DNA of 32,488 bases from Promethearchaeia archaeon (lineage in GTDB: Archaea; Asgardarchaeota; Lokiarchaeia; Sigyniarchaeales; SOKP01). How positions within the stretch are numbered: the stretch's first letter is position 1; each line of letters opens with the position of its first letter. The stretch is taken from positions 1-32,488 of the forward strand of contig JAHQWS010000204.1 in the NCBI GenBank assembly GCA_029856295.1. Direction: 5' to 3'. Shown here one piece after another: positions 18,214-27,420 of this stretch. The notes beneath the pieces were generated by a model. That model was given only the letters and a program-made list of their open reading frames with translations, searched no databases and was not told the DNA's origin. The translations under genes and the position numbers were made by a program.

Positions 18214-19452
18214 TTAGCCATAATGCTTCTCTTCTTCATGATCCTCAGCTATAGCATCTTGCTCTATGTCTCTGCCAAGCCATTTTTCGCTTAAAAATTC
18301 TTTATACCATTCATGCTGGATGATAAGGCTCATAATCTCATTGGTCCCCGTCCATATCATCCCAATTCGGCAATCGCGGAGTAACCTTTCAATTGGATAA
18401 ACAGTAGTGTACCCTATTCCAGCCACAATCTGCATAGCATTATTAATTACTTTCCAACAGGCTTCAGTTGAGAACTTTTTAGATTCAGAAACTAATCTTC
18501 TCTGCAAAGCAGGAGGAGCTCCGGCATCTATGCTTCTTGCGGTGTTGTAAACGATTGCTCTAGTTGCATCTAATAACGTGCAATTTTCAGCGACCAAAAA
18601 ACTTACAGCTTGAAATCTATTTATAGTTTGACCAAATGCTTTTCTTTTTGTACTATATTTAGTGGAAATCCTATGACATGCTCTAGCAAGCCCAATCAGC
18701 CCAGACGCCGTGGTAAGACGTTCGGGGACCATCATCTGATAAAAGATTTTTCCTCCTGCTCCTTCCCCTAATATAATGTTTTCTTTAGGAACCTCACAAT
18801 CTTTAAACACCAGTCTTCCAGTCCCTCCCCCGCGAGTTCCCATTAAACCGTAAATATATGCCGATTCTACCGCATCAGATCTATCCACAACAAAAAGACT
18901 TAAAGATTCGTGAGGAGGTGCATTAGGATTTGTTTTTGCGTAAACTAAGAAGAAATCAGCACCTTCGGCGCCTACTACAAACCTTTTTTCCCCATTTAAT
19001 ATGTAATGATCACCCTCCTTCACAGCAGTGCAAGTGGCTCCAAAGAAATCAGAACCTCCTCTCGGTTCCGTGAGTGCCTCAGCGCAAAATTTTTTACCCT
19101 CACACAGAGGTTTGAGGTATCTTTGTTTTTGGTCTTCATTACCAAAATGATGAAACGCTTCACCGCATATGCTAGTTATGGAGAATAAACACGCAAGCGA
19201 ACTTCCGAGTACTCCGATCTCTTCTTGGGCAATGATTTCAGCTTCCCAATTTAATCCACGACCTCCAAATTCTTTTGGAAACCGTATTCCGATTAAATTT
19301 TGTTTTGCTAATGCCTGAATAAACTCGCCAGGATATTGAACTTCGTCATTGTCCATTTTTCTTAATAATGAGGGGGGAACCTCATTTTTCACAAATTCTC
19401 GAACTTCTTCCTTAAATTTCTTGTTTTCTTCACTCAATAAATAATCATACAT
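18214..19452 (-). CDS. Acyl-CoA dehydrogenase family protein
   Basis: FPKEFGGRGLNWEAEIIAQEEIG..AEALTEPRGGSDFFGATCTAVKEGDHYILNGEKRFV..RKAFGQTINRFQAVSFLVAE..VINNAMQIVAGIGYTTVYPIERLLRDCRIGMIWTGTNEI. Confidence 0.92.
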   Translation of the reverse strand: MYDYLLSEENKKFKEEVREFVKNEVPPSLLRKMDNDEVQYPGEFIQALAKQNLIGIRFPKEFGGRGLNWEAEIIAQEEIGVLGSSLACLFSITSICGEAFHHFGNEDQKQRYLKPLCEGKKFCAEALTEPRGGSDFFGATCTAVKEGDHYILNGEKRFVVGAEGADFFLVYAKTNPNAPPHESLSLFVVDRSDAVESAYIYGLMGTRGGGTGRLVFKDCEVPKENIILGEGAGGKIFYQMMVPERLTTASGLIGLARACHRISTKYSTKRKAFGQTINRFQAVSFLVAENCTLLDATRAIVYNTARSIDAGAPPALQRRLVSESKKFSTEACWKVINNAMQIVAGIGYTTVYPIERLLRDCRIGMIWTGTNEIMSLIIQHEWYKEFLSEKWLGRDIEQDAIAEDHEEEKHYG

Positions 19453-19581
19453 TATTAAATCACTTTTAAAGAATCCTTTATTATTAACTATTTCAAGAAA
19501 CTAATCTTCTATTGAAAAAATATCTTACTAAATTAAACTAGAAGTATTAGTTTAAATTAATTTCACATTATTTAGAAAGTT

Positions 19582-19601
19582 CGTGAAACACTCATTTCAC
19601 G
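19582..19601. promoter_or_regulatory. Short perfect inverted repeat between the acyl-CoA dehydrogenase and nucleotidyltransferase-like genes
   Basis: CGTGAAA-CACTCA-TTTCACG followed by GTTTTTC; function (operator or terminator) undetermined. Confidence 0.4.
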
Positions 19602-19713
19602 GTTTTTCTAACATGTTAGGATATTATATAGATATAAAAAGAATTAAATTTCAAAAGTTTCCTTTGTTTTCTCCTCAATTATCGATCAGGTCAATATCGC
19701 TTTTAATAGTAAA

Positions 19714-20862
19714 CTATTCCTCAATTTCAAATTTAACTTTTAAATAATTATATTTGGAATTAAGCAGCACTAATATTTTATGGGCAAATTTCCTAAGATT
19801 TGCAGCATGGATCGGCTTTTCTTCGGCTTCTTGATGAAAAAAATCATGAAGCATTTTTCTCGTTTCCTCCTCTCCATTATTTTCGAGAAATGCTTCCCAA
19901 TGGATAGAAGTTCTACATATCCACTTTAATTTCTCATCCGGATGCTTTCCTTTATCAAAAATGAGGTCATTATATTTTTTTAATGCCCCGCTTACCCTCT
20001 CGAGATGGTCTGCAATTGCCAGGGAGGACCGGCATAAACTAATTAAGTTAGAAGTTGTCCTTGAATTTCTTGTGTTTGCAGCTTCCTCGAAAGCAGACCA
20101 CGCTTGTATCCATTCATCCTTATGTTTTCCCGTAATTCCATCGTTAACCATTGCTATATTAATAATATCGCTGATATCCACATCATGACCTCTTTTTATT
20201 TTTTTTGCGAAAATTTCTTTTAGACTCGATCCTTCGAGATATGCCCCTGCGCCGAAATCTAGCAATTGATTTAAGTTGTTAGCAGCAAAAAGAACATTGT
20301 GTCTAGTTTTTTTTTTATCGCGATTAACCCATTCAATCTTTTTTTCCCATTCACCGTCTTGGTTTTTTATAAAACTACAGTTTTTTAGCGTAGAATCTAA
20401 TAGTGAGGTTTGAAATGTCCAAAAATCTATATCGTCGGTAAATCTCTTTCTTCTCCAGTCTCTTGTGGTATATTTCCCTAAATACAGCTTCAGGGTCCCT
20501 CTCACCAATGCAAATTTGCCGTGTTTCAGCGCATCACGAGCATCTTCGCAGTAGTGGTGATTTGGATCGTTGGAACAAGCTACTAATTCATTAAGAACTT
20601 TTCTCGCATGACTTGATACTATATCGCAGGGAATACTTCCATCAGAGGGGTATTCCCGTGATCCGCCTTCTACAAACTTTTCAAATAATTCATAATCATC
20701 TTCAGGGATGGCATACCATTTATTATTAAACAAAATTTTACTAAAAACATAATGAGTATATCCCTCCTCATCTTTCCGTGTTTTACCTGTTATGGATGAA
20801 ATATCTCTTAAGTTGTCTCCATCTGATACAACATCGGCTTTAGTGTCCCAAATTCCATTCAT
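19714..20862 (-). CDS. Putative nucleotidyltransferase-like (AbiEii-like) protein
   Basis: KFALVRGTLKLYLGKYTTRDWRRKRFTDDIDFW resembles the NTase pattern (..L.GGT.L.....R.T.DIDF); family call is tentative. Confidence 0.45.
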   Translation of the reverse strand: MNGIWDTKADVVSDGDNLRDISSITGKTRKDEEGYTHYVFSKILFNNKWYAIPEDDYELFEKFVEGGSREYPSDGSIPCDIVSSHARKVLNELVACSNDPNHHYCEDARDALKHGKFALVRGTLKLYLGKYTTRDWRRKRFTDDIDFWTFQTSLLDSTLKNCSFIKNQDGEWEKKIEWVNRDKKKTRHNVLFAANNLNQLLDFGAGAYLEGSSLKEIFAKKIKRGHDVDISDIINIAMVNDGITGKHKDEWIQAWSAFEEAANTRNSRTTSNLISLCRSSLAIADHLERVSGALKKYNDLIFDKGKHPDEKLKWICRTSIHWEAFLENNGEEETRKMLHDFFHQEAEEKPIHAANLRKFAHKILVLLNSKYNYLKVKFEIEE

Positions 20863-21018
20863 AAAATTATCTAGCTCAATCTATCTCTAATCAGAAAAAA
20901 ACTAATTTGGCTTTTAAATCTATTTTTTATATTTTAAATCAATCTAATAATATAAAAAAATTAATTATAGCGTAACTAATTAATGAGTAAATAGAATTAT
21001 AAAATAATTGGTAAAAAA

Positions 21019-22239
21019 TTGTTTCAAATCACGGAACCACTCATTTACTATAAAACTTCCGAAATTATGGAAGAATTGGAAGAAAATTCAGTCCAATTAA
21101 TCGTAACATCTCCTCCTTACGGTAAAATTAAGGATTATGGTCTTGATAATCAGATTGGTTTTTTTGATTCTTTTGAAGACTATTTTAAAAGGCTTAAAAA
21201 GGTTTGGAAAGAGTGTTATCGTGTTTTGGAACCTAAATGCAGGATGGTAATTAATGTAGGCGACCAATATTTAAGAACTACGCAATACAGTCGTTATCGA
21301 ATACTTTCAATAGCCAGCAGAATAATAAATGACTGTACAGATTTAGGATTGGACTTTTTAGGAGATATCATTTGGCAAAAAATCAGTACAACCAATACTA
21401 CTGGCGGATGCTCTTTAATGGGCTCCATTTATTATCCTAGAAATGGATTATTGACTTACGATTATGAACACATACTTATTTTTAAAAAACATGAGGGTAA
21501 AAAGAAGAAAATAAATCCTCCAATAAAAGAATTGTCTAAAATATCATTGAGTGAATGGAAAAAATGGTATACAGGTCATTGGAGATTTCCAGGAATCGTT
21601 CAAAAAGAGCATATTGCAATGTTTCCAGAAGAATTACCATATAGGATCATTCGAATGTTTTCATTTATTGGAGATAACATCTTAGATCCTTTCGTGGGTA
21701 GCGGAACAACTCTGAAAGTCGCGAAAGCCCTATTTAGAAAAGGTATAGGTTATGAAATCAACGAGAATTTTAAACCCATTATAGAGAAAAAGATCTTCGA
21801 AGCAAATGAAGGAATTTATAAAGATTTCCAATATTTATTATATAAAATTTATCAAAAGGGATTATCCGAAGATATACAATTTAATTTTGAAAAACAAAAG
21901 CAGAAAGGCATTGTAATTTTAAAAGATAAAGAAAATTCGGAGATTGTATTAGATTATCTATTATTGGAAGATGAAATGATTAATAATGAAAAAATTTTTA
22001 AAGAGTTCAAATCTAAATTTGAAGAAAACACCATTCAATACTATTTAAAAGAAAAAGAAGGATGGAATTCTTATCATAATTACATAATTGTTGTGAATGC
22101 TCATAAATCGACCAAAAATGAAATTATAAATATTGGAAAAAACCAGCTGAATGATCTTGGAATTTCTAAAAAATTCCAAATTATATTCATAGATGATATA
22201 ATTTCTGATAATTTTCATATTAATCAAATTTTTAAATAA
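21019..22239 (+). CDS. DNA methyltransferase (N4-cytosine/N6-adenine, SPPY type) with C-terminal extension
   Basis: Catalytic LIVTSPPYGKIKDYG precedes SAM-binding ILDPFVGSGTTLKVAKALFRKGIGYEIN (beta-type order); about 150 aa unassigned C-terminal region. Confidence 0.88.
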   Translation: MFQITEPLIYYKTSEIMEELEENSVQLIVTSPPYGKIKDYGLDNQIGFFDSFEDYFKRLKKVWKECYRVLEPKCRMVINVGDQYLRTTQYSRYRILSIASRIINDCTDLGLDFLGDIIWQKISTTNTTGGCSLMGSIYYPRNGLLTYDYEHILIFKKHEGKKKKINPPIKELSKISLSEWKKWYTGHWRFPGIVQKEHIAMFPEELPYRIIRMFSFIGDNILDPFVGSGTTLKVAKALFRKGIGYEINENFKPIIEKKIFEANEGIYKDFQYLLYKIYQKGLSEDIQFNFEKQKQKGIVILKDKENSEIVLDYLLLEDEMINNEKIFKEFKSKFEENTIQYYLKEKEGWNSYHNYIIVVNAHKSTKNEIINIGKNQLNDLGISKKFQIIFIDDIISDNFHINQIFK

Positions 22240-22244
22240 TTTAT

Positions 22245-22958
22245 TTGCAAAATGAATTTATTTTAGCCAAATACTTATGTAATATAATGACAGATTTTTT
22301 TATGGTATATACAGAAACACCCTGGGATAATCTAAATACAAATCAGCTAGCCCAGATAAGAATCCTCTCTTTAAAAAGCATTTTTAAGTCATTTCCCGTT
22401 ATTGAACCCTCATTTTTTGATGATTTGAATTCCAAAATTATTGAGTATAATCATTATATGTGGGCTCAGAGCATTAAGAGGATTATTGGACCCAAAAACG
22501 AGGATTATGAAATAGCTAACTGGAATTTTGTGTGGGCGTTTGATAATCAGAGAAGGATGTTTCAATTCTTGTTTCAGAAAGTTGAAGAGCAAGGTATTTT
22601 AGTAGGATTAGCTCCACCAGAATTATCAAAACTATTTTCTGAGCATGGAAAAGGGGCAATATTACGAACTCTCTCTATAATAACGAATCCCTCAAAAATT
22701 AAATTCTTAATGGTCCTAGGTCCCAGAGGGAAATCAATTGTCGAGGGGCAACAACTTTTTCAAGCAGATAAAAATTATCTCGAAAAATTAAATTATCTAA
22801 GAACTTTAAAAGATGTCCCTAATATCCAAGGAGCCTGGTATCCTTCCTTTGACCCTAGGTGTCCTGTTTGTAATTCATTTATGTCAGAAATAAAGGATTA
22901 TAAGGTTGGAGTCAGTAAATTAGTATGTCCTCAATGTGGGTATGAGAAAACGAAATAA
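22245..22958 (+). CDS. Hypothetical protein with C-terminal zinc ribbon, next to the methyltransferase
   Basis: Intact ORF 5 nt after the methyltransferase stop; CPVCNSFMSEIKDYKVGVSKLVCPQCG. Confidence 0.7.
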   Translation: MQNEFILAKYLCNIMTDFFMVYTETPWDNLNTNQLAQIRILSLKSIFKSFPVIEPSFFDDLNSKIIEYNHYMWAQSIKRIIGPKNEDYEIANWNFVWAFDNQRRMFQFLFQKVEEQGILVGLAPPELSKLFSEHGKGAILRTLSIITNPSKIKFLMVLGPRGKSIVEGQQLFQADKNYLEKLNYLRTLKDVPNIQGAWYPSFDPRCPVCNSFMSEIKDYKVGVSKLVCPQCGYEKTK

Positions 22959-23047
22959 ATAAATTTAACCTTTAAAAATCTTAATAATGGTTTTTATAAA
23001 ATCAATAATTATTTTTATATGATTATAAAATAAAAAGAGATGTAAAC

Positions 23048-24580
23048 ATGTACATTGCAGCTTTAGATTTGGGGACCACCGGATGCAGGACATTCATCTT
23101 TAATTTAGTGGGAGATGTTATAGCAAGTGATTATCAAGAATGGGAAAGCTTTTACCCAACCCCGTCTTCTGTAGAGCAAGATGCGAATTCATGGTGGGAT
23201 TCTATTAAAAAAACGATAGAAGCGGCAATTAAAAAAAGCGGCATCGATAAAAGTGAGATTGTGTCATTATCGGTTACAAACCAGAGAGAAACCATTGTTC
23301 CTGTGGATAAAGAGGGCAATCCCCTCCATAACGCTTTAGTATGGCAGGATAGACGTACCACAGACCAGGTTGAATTTATTAAAAATAAGATAGGAGCAGA
23401 TAAAATATATAAAACGACTGGTTTAACAATAGATCCCTATTTCTCAGCCACCAAAATCCTCTGGTTTAAGGATAAGAGGCCGAATATCTATAATAAAACT
23501 CATAAATTTCTATTAGTCGCTGATTTTATCATTTTTAAGCTAACAGGTAAATTTGTAAGTGATCATAGCAATTTAAGCAGAACTATGTTATTTGATATTA
23601 ATAATTTAAGGTATTCTGAAGATATTGCTTCTGAGATGGGACTTGATTTGGATAAAATGCCCGACCCAGTTGGGTGTGGTGTAGATATTGGAGAAATTAT
23701 TACTGAAGAAACGGACTTTGATAAGAAGACATTAGTAGTCTCTGGTGCCGGAGATCAACAATCTGCCGCATTAGGAGTAGGTGTCATTTCTCCTGGGGAA
23801 ATAAAATGTACAACAGGAACGGGTAGTTTTATTTTAGCCTATTTAAGCGAGCCAAAATTTGATCCAGAGAAAAGAGTTTTGTGTAGCTGTCATGCCATTC
23901 CTGGGGCATGGGTTCAAGAAGCTAGTATCTTTACCTCTGGAGCAGCATTAAGATGGTTCAGAGATCAAGTTGGCCAGCCAGAATGTATAGCTGCCGGAGA
24001 AGGACAAGATCCATACGATATTATGACCGCTGAGGCTGAAAAATCCCCTATAGGGGCAAACGGCTTAATGCTAATTCCGCATTTAATCGGTGCGGGGGCA
24101 CCCCATTGGAATCCCTATGCTAAAGGTATTTTATTTGGGTTATCGCTAGGCCACCAACGGCGAGATCTTTACCGTGCAGTACTTGAAGGCGTCGCCTTTG
24201 AAGTGAAAAAAAATATCCAAGTTTTTAAGGAACTGGGAATTGAACCTAGGGAATTGTTACTTACTGGTGGAGGGTCCCGTTCTGATTTCTGGAATCAAAT
24301 TTATGCGGATGTGTTAGGAATTACATGTGTAAGAAATGTTATTGAAGAAGCTACATCTTTAGGTGCTGCCATATTAGCGGCTTCGGGAGCAGGACTTTTC
24401 CCAGATGTGGCAAAAGCTGCGGAAAATTTATGTAAAGTTGATAAGAAATGGGTTCCTAATGAAAACAATAGCAAATTTTATAAAGAGATGTACAAATTTT
24501 CCTATGATTTATATAATTTATTAAAAAGCAAAAATATGTATAAGAATTTCAATGACTTAAATCAGTTAAAAGATTCCTAA
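23048..24580 (+). CDS. glpK: Glycerol kinase (FGGY family)
   Basis: AALDLGTTGCRTFIFN..VSLSVTNQRETIVPVDKEGNPLHNALVWQDRRT..KFLLVADFIIFKLTGKFVSDHSNLSRTMLFDI..LLLTGGGSRSDFWNQIYADVLGI. Confidence 0.88.
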   Translation: MYIAALDLGTTGCRTFIFNLVGDVIASDYQEWESFYPTPSSVEQDANSWWDSIKKTIEAAIKKSGIDKSEIVSLSVTNQRETIVPVDKEGNPLHNALVWQDRRTTDQVEFIKNKIGADKIYKTTGLTIDPYFSATKILWFKDKRPNIYNKTHKFLLVADFIIFKLTGKFVSDHSNLSRTMLFDINNLRYSEDIASEMGLDLDKMPDPVGCGVDIGEIITEETDFDKKTLVVSGAGDQQSAALGVGVISPGEIKCTTGTGSFILAYLSEPKFDPEKRVLCSCHAIPGAWVQEASIFTSGAALRWFRDQVGQPECIAAGEGQDPYDIMTAEAEKSPIGANGLMLIPHLIGAGAPHWNPYAKGILFGLSLGHQRRDLYRAVLEGVAFEVKKNIQVFKELGIEPRELLLTGGGSRSDFWNQIYADVLGITCVRNVIEEATSLGAAILAASGAGLFPDVAKAAENLCKVDKKWVPNENNSKFYKEMYKFSYDLYNLLKSKNMYKNFNDLNQLKDS

Positions 24581-24798
24581 AAAAATTGTATTTTTTTTTT
24601 ATATTTATTGTATAATTTTACAAGTACTTTCAATTTTAGATATATCTTTCATTTATCGCCTCAAAATATTGAAAACTCCATCTTATTGATTTCAAAAGGA
24701 AAAAATTATTATAATGTATACAATCAATTTTATATATCTTAAATGGTATTCTTTTATTTATAAAACATATTTAAAAAACATATAAATTTGAGAAATTT

Positions 24799-25389
24799 AT
24801 GAATGTAATACGCTTTTCAAAAAAACAAATGTTGGTAGCAACTATTTTTTATATCGCAATAACAATAACCGTAATCGTTATTATTGCAGGGTTAGTATAC
24901 ACATTAGCAGACCTCATTATGGAAACCGGAAAAATGGCATTATTCTTAGGTTTAAATTTTGGTTACCAAATCGCCATCATTGGAACTTTATTAGCAGGGT
25001 TATTCTTCTTAATTGTTTACTTTTTTGGGTTATATAAGAAAGGAAGAACCATGATCTTAAAAAATATTTTCAGGAAAAAACTATTCAATGATAAATATAG
25101 AAATCGGATCGGAGTGAAAATAGCCGCAGGTGCTTTAATGTTTAGCATTTTTGCAATTATCATTGGAATTTTAACTGCTGTTATTTACGATCTCTTTACA
25201 CGTCCAGCAAGTGGAGATAGGGTGACACTTAACACGATATTTGCAGAATTATCGCAAGGACAAATTGTTTTATTTATCGGGATGTTAATGTTATTAATCA
25301 TAGGGCTTTTATTTTTTCTTAATTACCTGTGGTATAATGGATATTACTTGATACTTCGCATGATAAAAGATTTAGAAGAAGAGGATTAA
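24799..25389 (+). CDS. Hypothetical multi-pass membrane protein
   Basis: Several long hydrophobic segments (e.g. MLVATIFYIAITITVIVIIAGLVYTLADLI; IVLFIGMLMLLIIGLLFFLNYLW). Confidence 0.7.
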   Translation: MNVIRFSKKQMLVATIFYIAITITVIVIIAGLVYTLADLIMETGKMALFLGLNFGYQIAIIGTLLAGLFFLIVYFFGLYKKGRTMILKNIFRKKLFNDKYRNRIGVKIAAGALMFSIFAIIIGILTAVIYDLFTRPASGDRVTLNTIFAELSQGQIVLFIGMLMLLIIGLLFFLNYLWYNGYYLILRMIKDLEEED

Positions 25390-25516
25390 ATAAATCACTA
25401 TTTTCTTTTTTCAATATAAGTCAAAAAACTTTTACTCCTATTTTGTTTAAATTCATTCCTTTTTTTATTTTAACTCAAATAGATTGAATTAATGTTTTTT
25501 TAGACTTTAAATTATA

Positions 25517-27037
25517 ATGCCCTCTAAAATTGGTACTATTTTTAATTTTAATCAATTACCAGATGTATCAAAATTTCCCTTTGTTATTAGTAAAAGGAGA
25601 GATAGAGTTTTAGTAAAAAAGGGATTATTTGTGTATACTAAATCAAGTGAGGGTTATTTAATAGGTATAATTGAAAGAATATTAATATTAAATGAATATT
25701 TTTCTGATGCTTTGACTATAAAGTCATATAATAGTAATAATAATCCAAATATATTAAAGGGCTTATTTCCAAGTGAAGACTTTGAATTTGTCACGGCTAT
25801 TGTGAAATGTTTAGGGATAATCCATTTTATAAACGGAAATAATAAGGAGATTAAAACAATTAAAAGAATGTCATATCCCGCAAATCCGGGAGCTGATGTT
25901 TATTTATTAGAAGAAGAGATTTTTAACCAATTCATAGGACTCGATATTAAACGGGGATTACATTTAGGAAATATAAAAGTTTCAAATTTTGACGCAAAAA
26001 TAAACGTGGACCGCTTATTAAATAAGCATTTTGCTATTCTATCAATTTCCGGAGGGGGAAAAAGTTATCTCACATCAATTCTCATAGAAGAATTATTGAC
26101 AAGAGATATGTCCTATGGGAATCCTGCTATAATTTTAATTGATGTTCACGGAGAATATTTATACTTGAAAGATCTACCTAAGATTCAAGATAAGGTGAAA
26201 ATACAGGATATTTCTTATTTTCAAATTTCTGTACCTAATTTAAATGCATGGTGGTTCAGAAAGTATCAGGATCAGATCTCCAATGTTCAGATTAGAGAAC
26301 TTTCTAAATACATTCAAAAACTGAAAAACGATAAAGGGAGAAATGGGAATTACACTTTGCAAGATATTATTGATTATATTGAAAACGAATCTGAGGGTGG
26401 TAAAAGTACTAAACAAGCATTAATTGGCTGGTTATCTGATTTAAATCGACTGACATTATTTGGACCTCAAGAAAACCCATTCATTGCCAATATAGTTAAT
26501 CAAAATCAAATTACGATATTTAACCTTGCAAATGAGATTAGTATAAGAAAAAAACAAATTATTGTCGATTATCTTTGTAATCGATTATTTTATCTAAGGA
26601 GAACCGATAATATTCCCCCTTTCTTATTAATAATGGAAGAGGCTCACCAATTCTGCCCTGAGGCAGCACATTCCAAAGCAATATCTAAATCCATAATAGA
26701 AACTATCGCCAGAGAGGGTAGAAAGTTTATGGCATGCTTATGTTTAATTTCGCAACGACCAAAGAAATTGAGTGCCACTGTTTTATCTCAATTGAATTCA
26801 AAAATGGTTTTGAACATAAAAAATCCATACGATTTAAAACATTTAATGGATAGCTCCGAAGCAATATCTAAAGAGTATGCCGATATGATTTCGAGTTTAG
26901 GAGTAGGTGAGATGCTATTGATCGGAAATGCGGTTAATTACCCTATCTTCATCGATATCAGAGAAAGAAAGTTTAAATCGAAGATTGAAGACCTTTCACT
27001 TACAGATGTTTGCTTAAAATGGGAAAAAACAAGCTAA
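25517..27037 (+). CDS. HerA-like ATPase/helicase
   Basis: Walker A AILSISGGGKSYLTS, IILIDVHGEY, LIMEEAHQFCPEAA, IETIAREGRKFMACLCLISQRPKKLSATVLSQLNSKMVLNI. Confidence 0.88.
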   Translation: MPSKIGTIFNFNQLPDVSKFPFVISKRRDRVLVKKGLFVYTKSSEGYLIGIIERILILNEYFSDALTIKSYNSNNNPNILKGLFPSEDFEFVTAIVKCLGIIHFINGNNKEIKTIKRMSYPANPGADVYLLEEEIFNQFIGLDIKRGLHLGNIKVSNFDAKINVDRLLNKHFAILSISGGGKSYLTSILIEELLTRDMSYGNPAIILIDVHGEYLYLKDLPKIQDKVKIQDISYFQISVPNLNAWWFRKYQDQISNVQIRELSKYIQKLKNDKGRNGNYTLQDIIDYIENESEGGKSTKQALIGWLSDLNRLTLFGPQENPFIANIVNQNQITIFNLANEISIRKKQIIVDYLCNRLFYLRRTDNIPPFLLIMEEAHQFCPEAAHSKAISKSIIETIAREGRKFMACLCLISQRPKKLSATVLSQLNSKMVLNIKNPYDLKHLMDSSEAISKEYADMISSLGVGEMLLIGNAVNYPIFIDIRERKFKSKIEDLSLTDVCLKWEKTS

Positions 27038-27306
27038 AGTAGGTCTTCCATTAATTTACTACTAATCTTTTCATTGTGTTTATTGAGAACGATCATCTTT
27101 TTATTCTTAGAAACTCTGAATACATTTATAATATTCATAGATTCTAATTTCATAAAGGTTTCTTCTAAATACAATGAATTGACAAAAGGAAATTCTTTTT
27201 TAAGTAATTCTTCCATTCTCTTATCCATTACCTCTCCTTTATTTCTTACAAGGATATCAATTATTGAGTTTAAAATCGGTTTTTGATTCCAACGATGTGC
27301 TTCTAT
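27034..27306 (-). CDS. Small putative winged-helix-like protein, possibly starting at a non-canonical ATA codon
   Basis: Open frame KLIEAHRWNQKPILNSIIDILVRNKGEVMDKRMEELLKKEFPFVNSLYLEETFMKLESMNIINVFRVSKNKKMIVLNKHNEKISSKLMEDLL. The first ATG (27228) would remove the N-terminal third. AAGGTGA plus 6 nt precedes ATA at 27304-27306. Confidence 0.45.
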   Translation of the reverse strand: MEAHRWNQKPILNSIIDILVRNKGEVMDKRMEELLKKEFPFVNSLYLEETFMKLESMNIINVFRVSKNKKMIVLNKHNEKISSKLMEDLL

Positions 27307-27420
27307 AAGTTTTCACCTTATTGTTTTAATTTTTTAGGTTTTTTATAATTTATTAGTCAAAAAAAAAGAAAATTCAAGTTATCACGATTAATATTTTCTT
27401 TATAATTAATATTTTTAATA

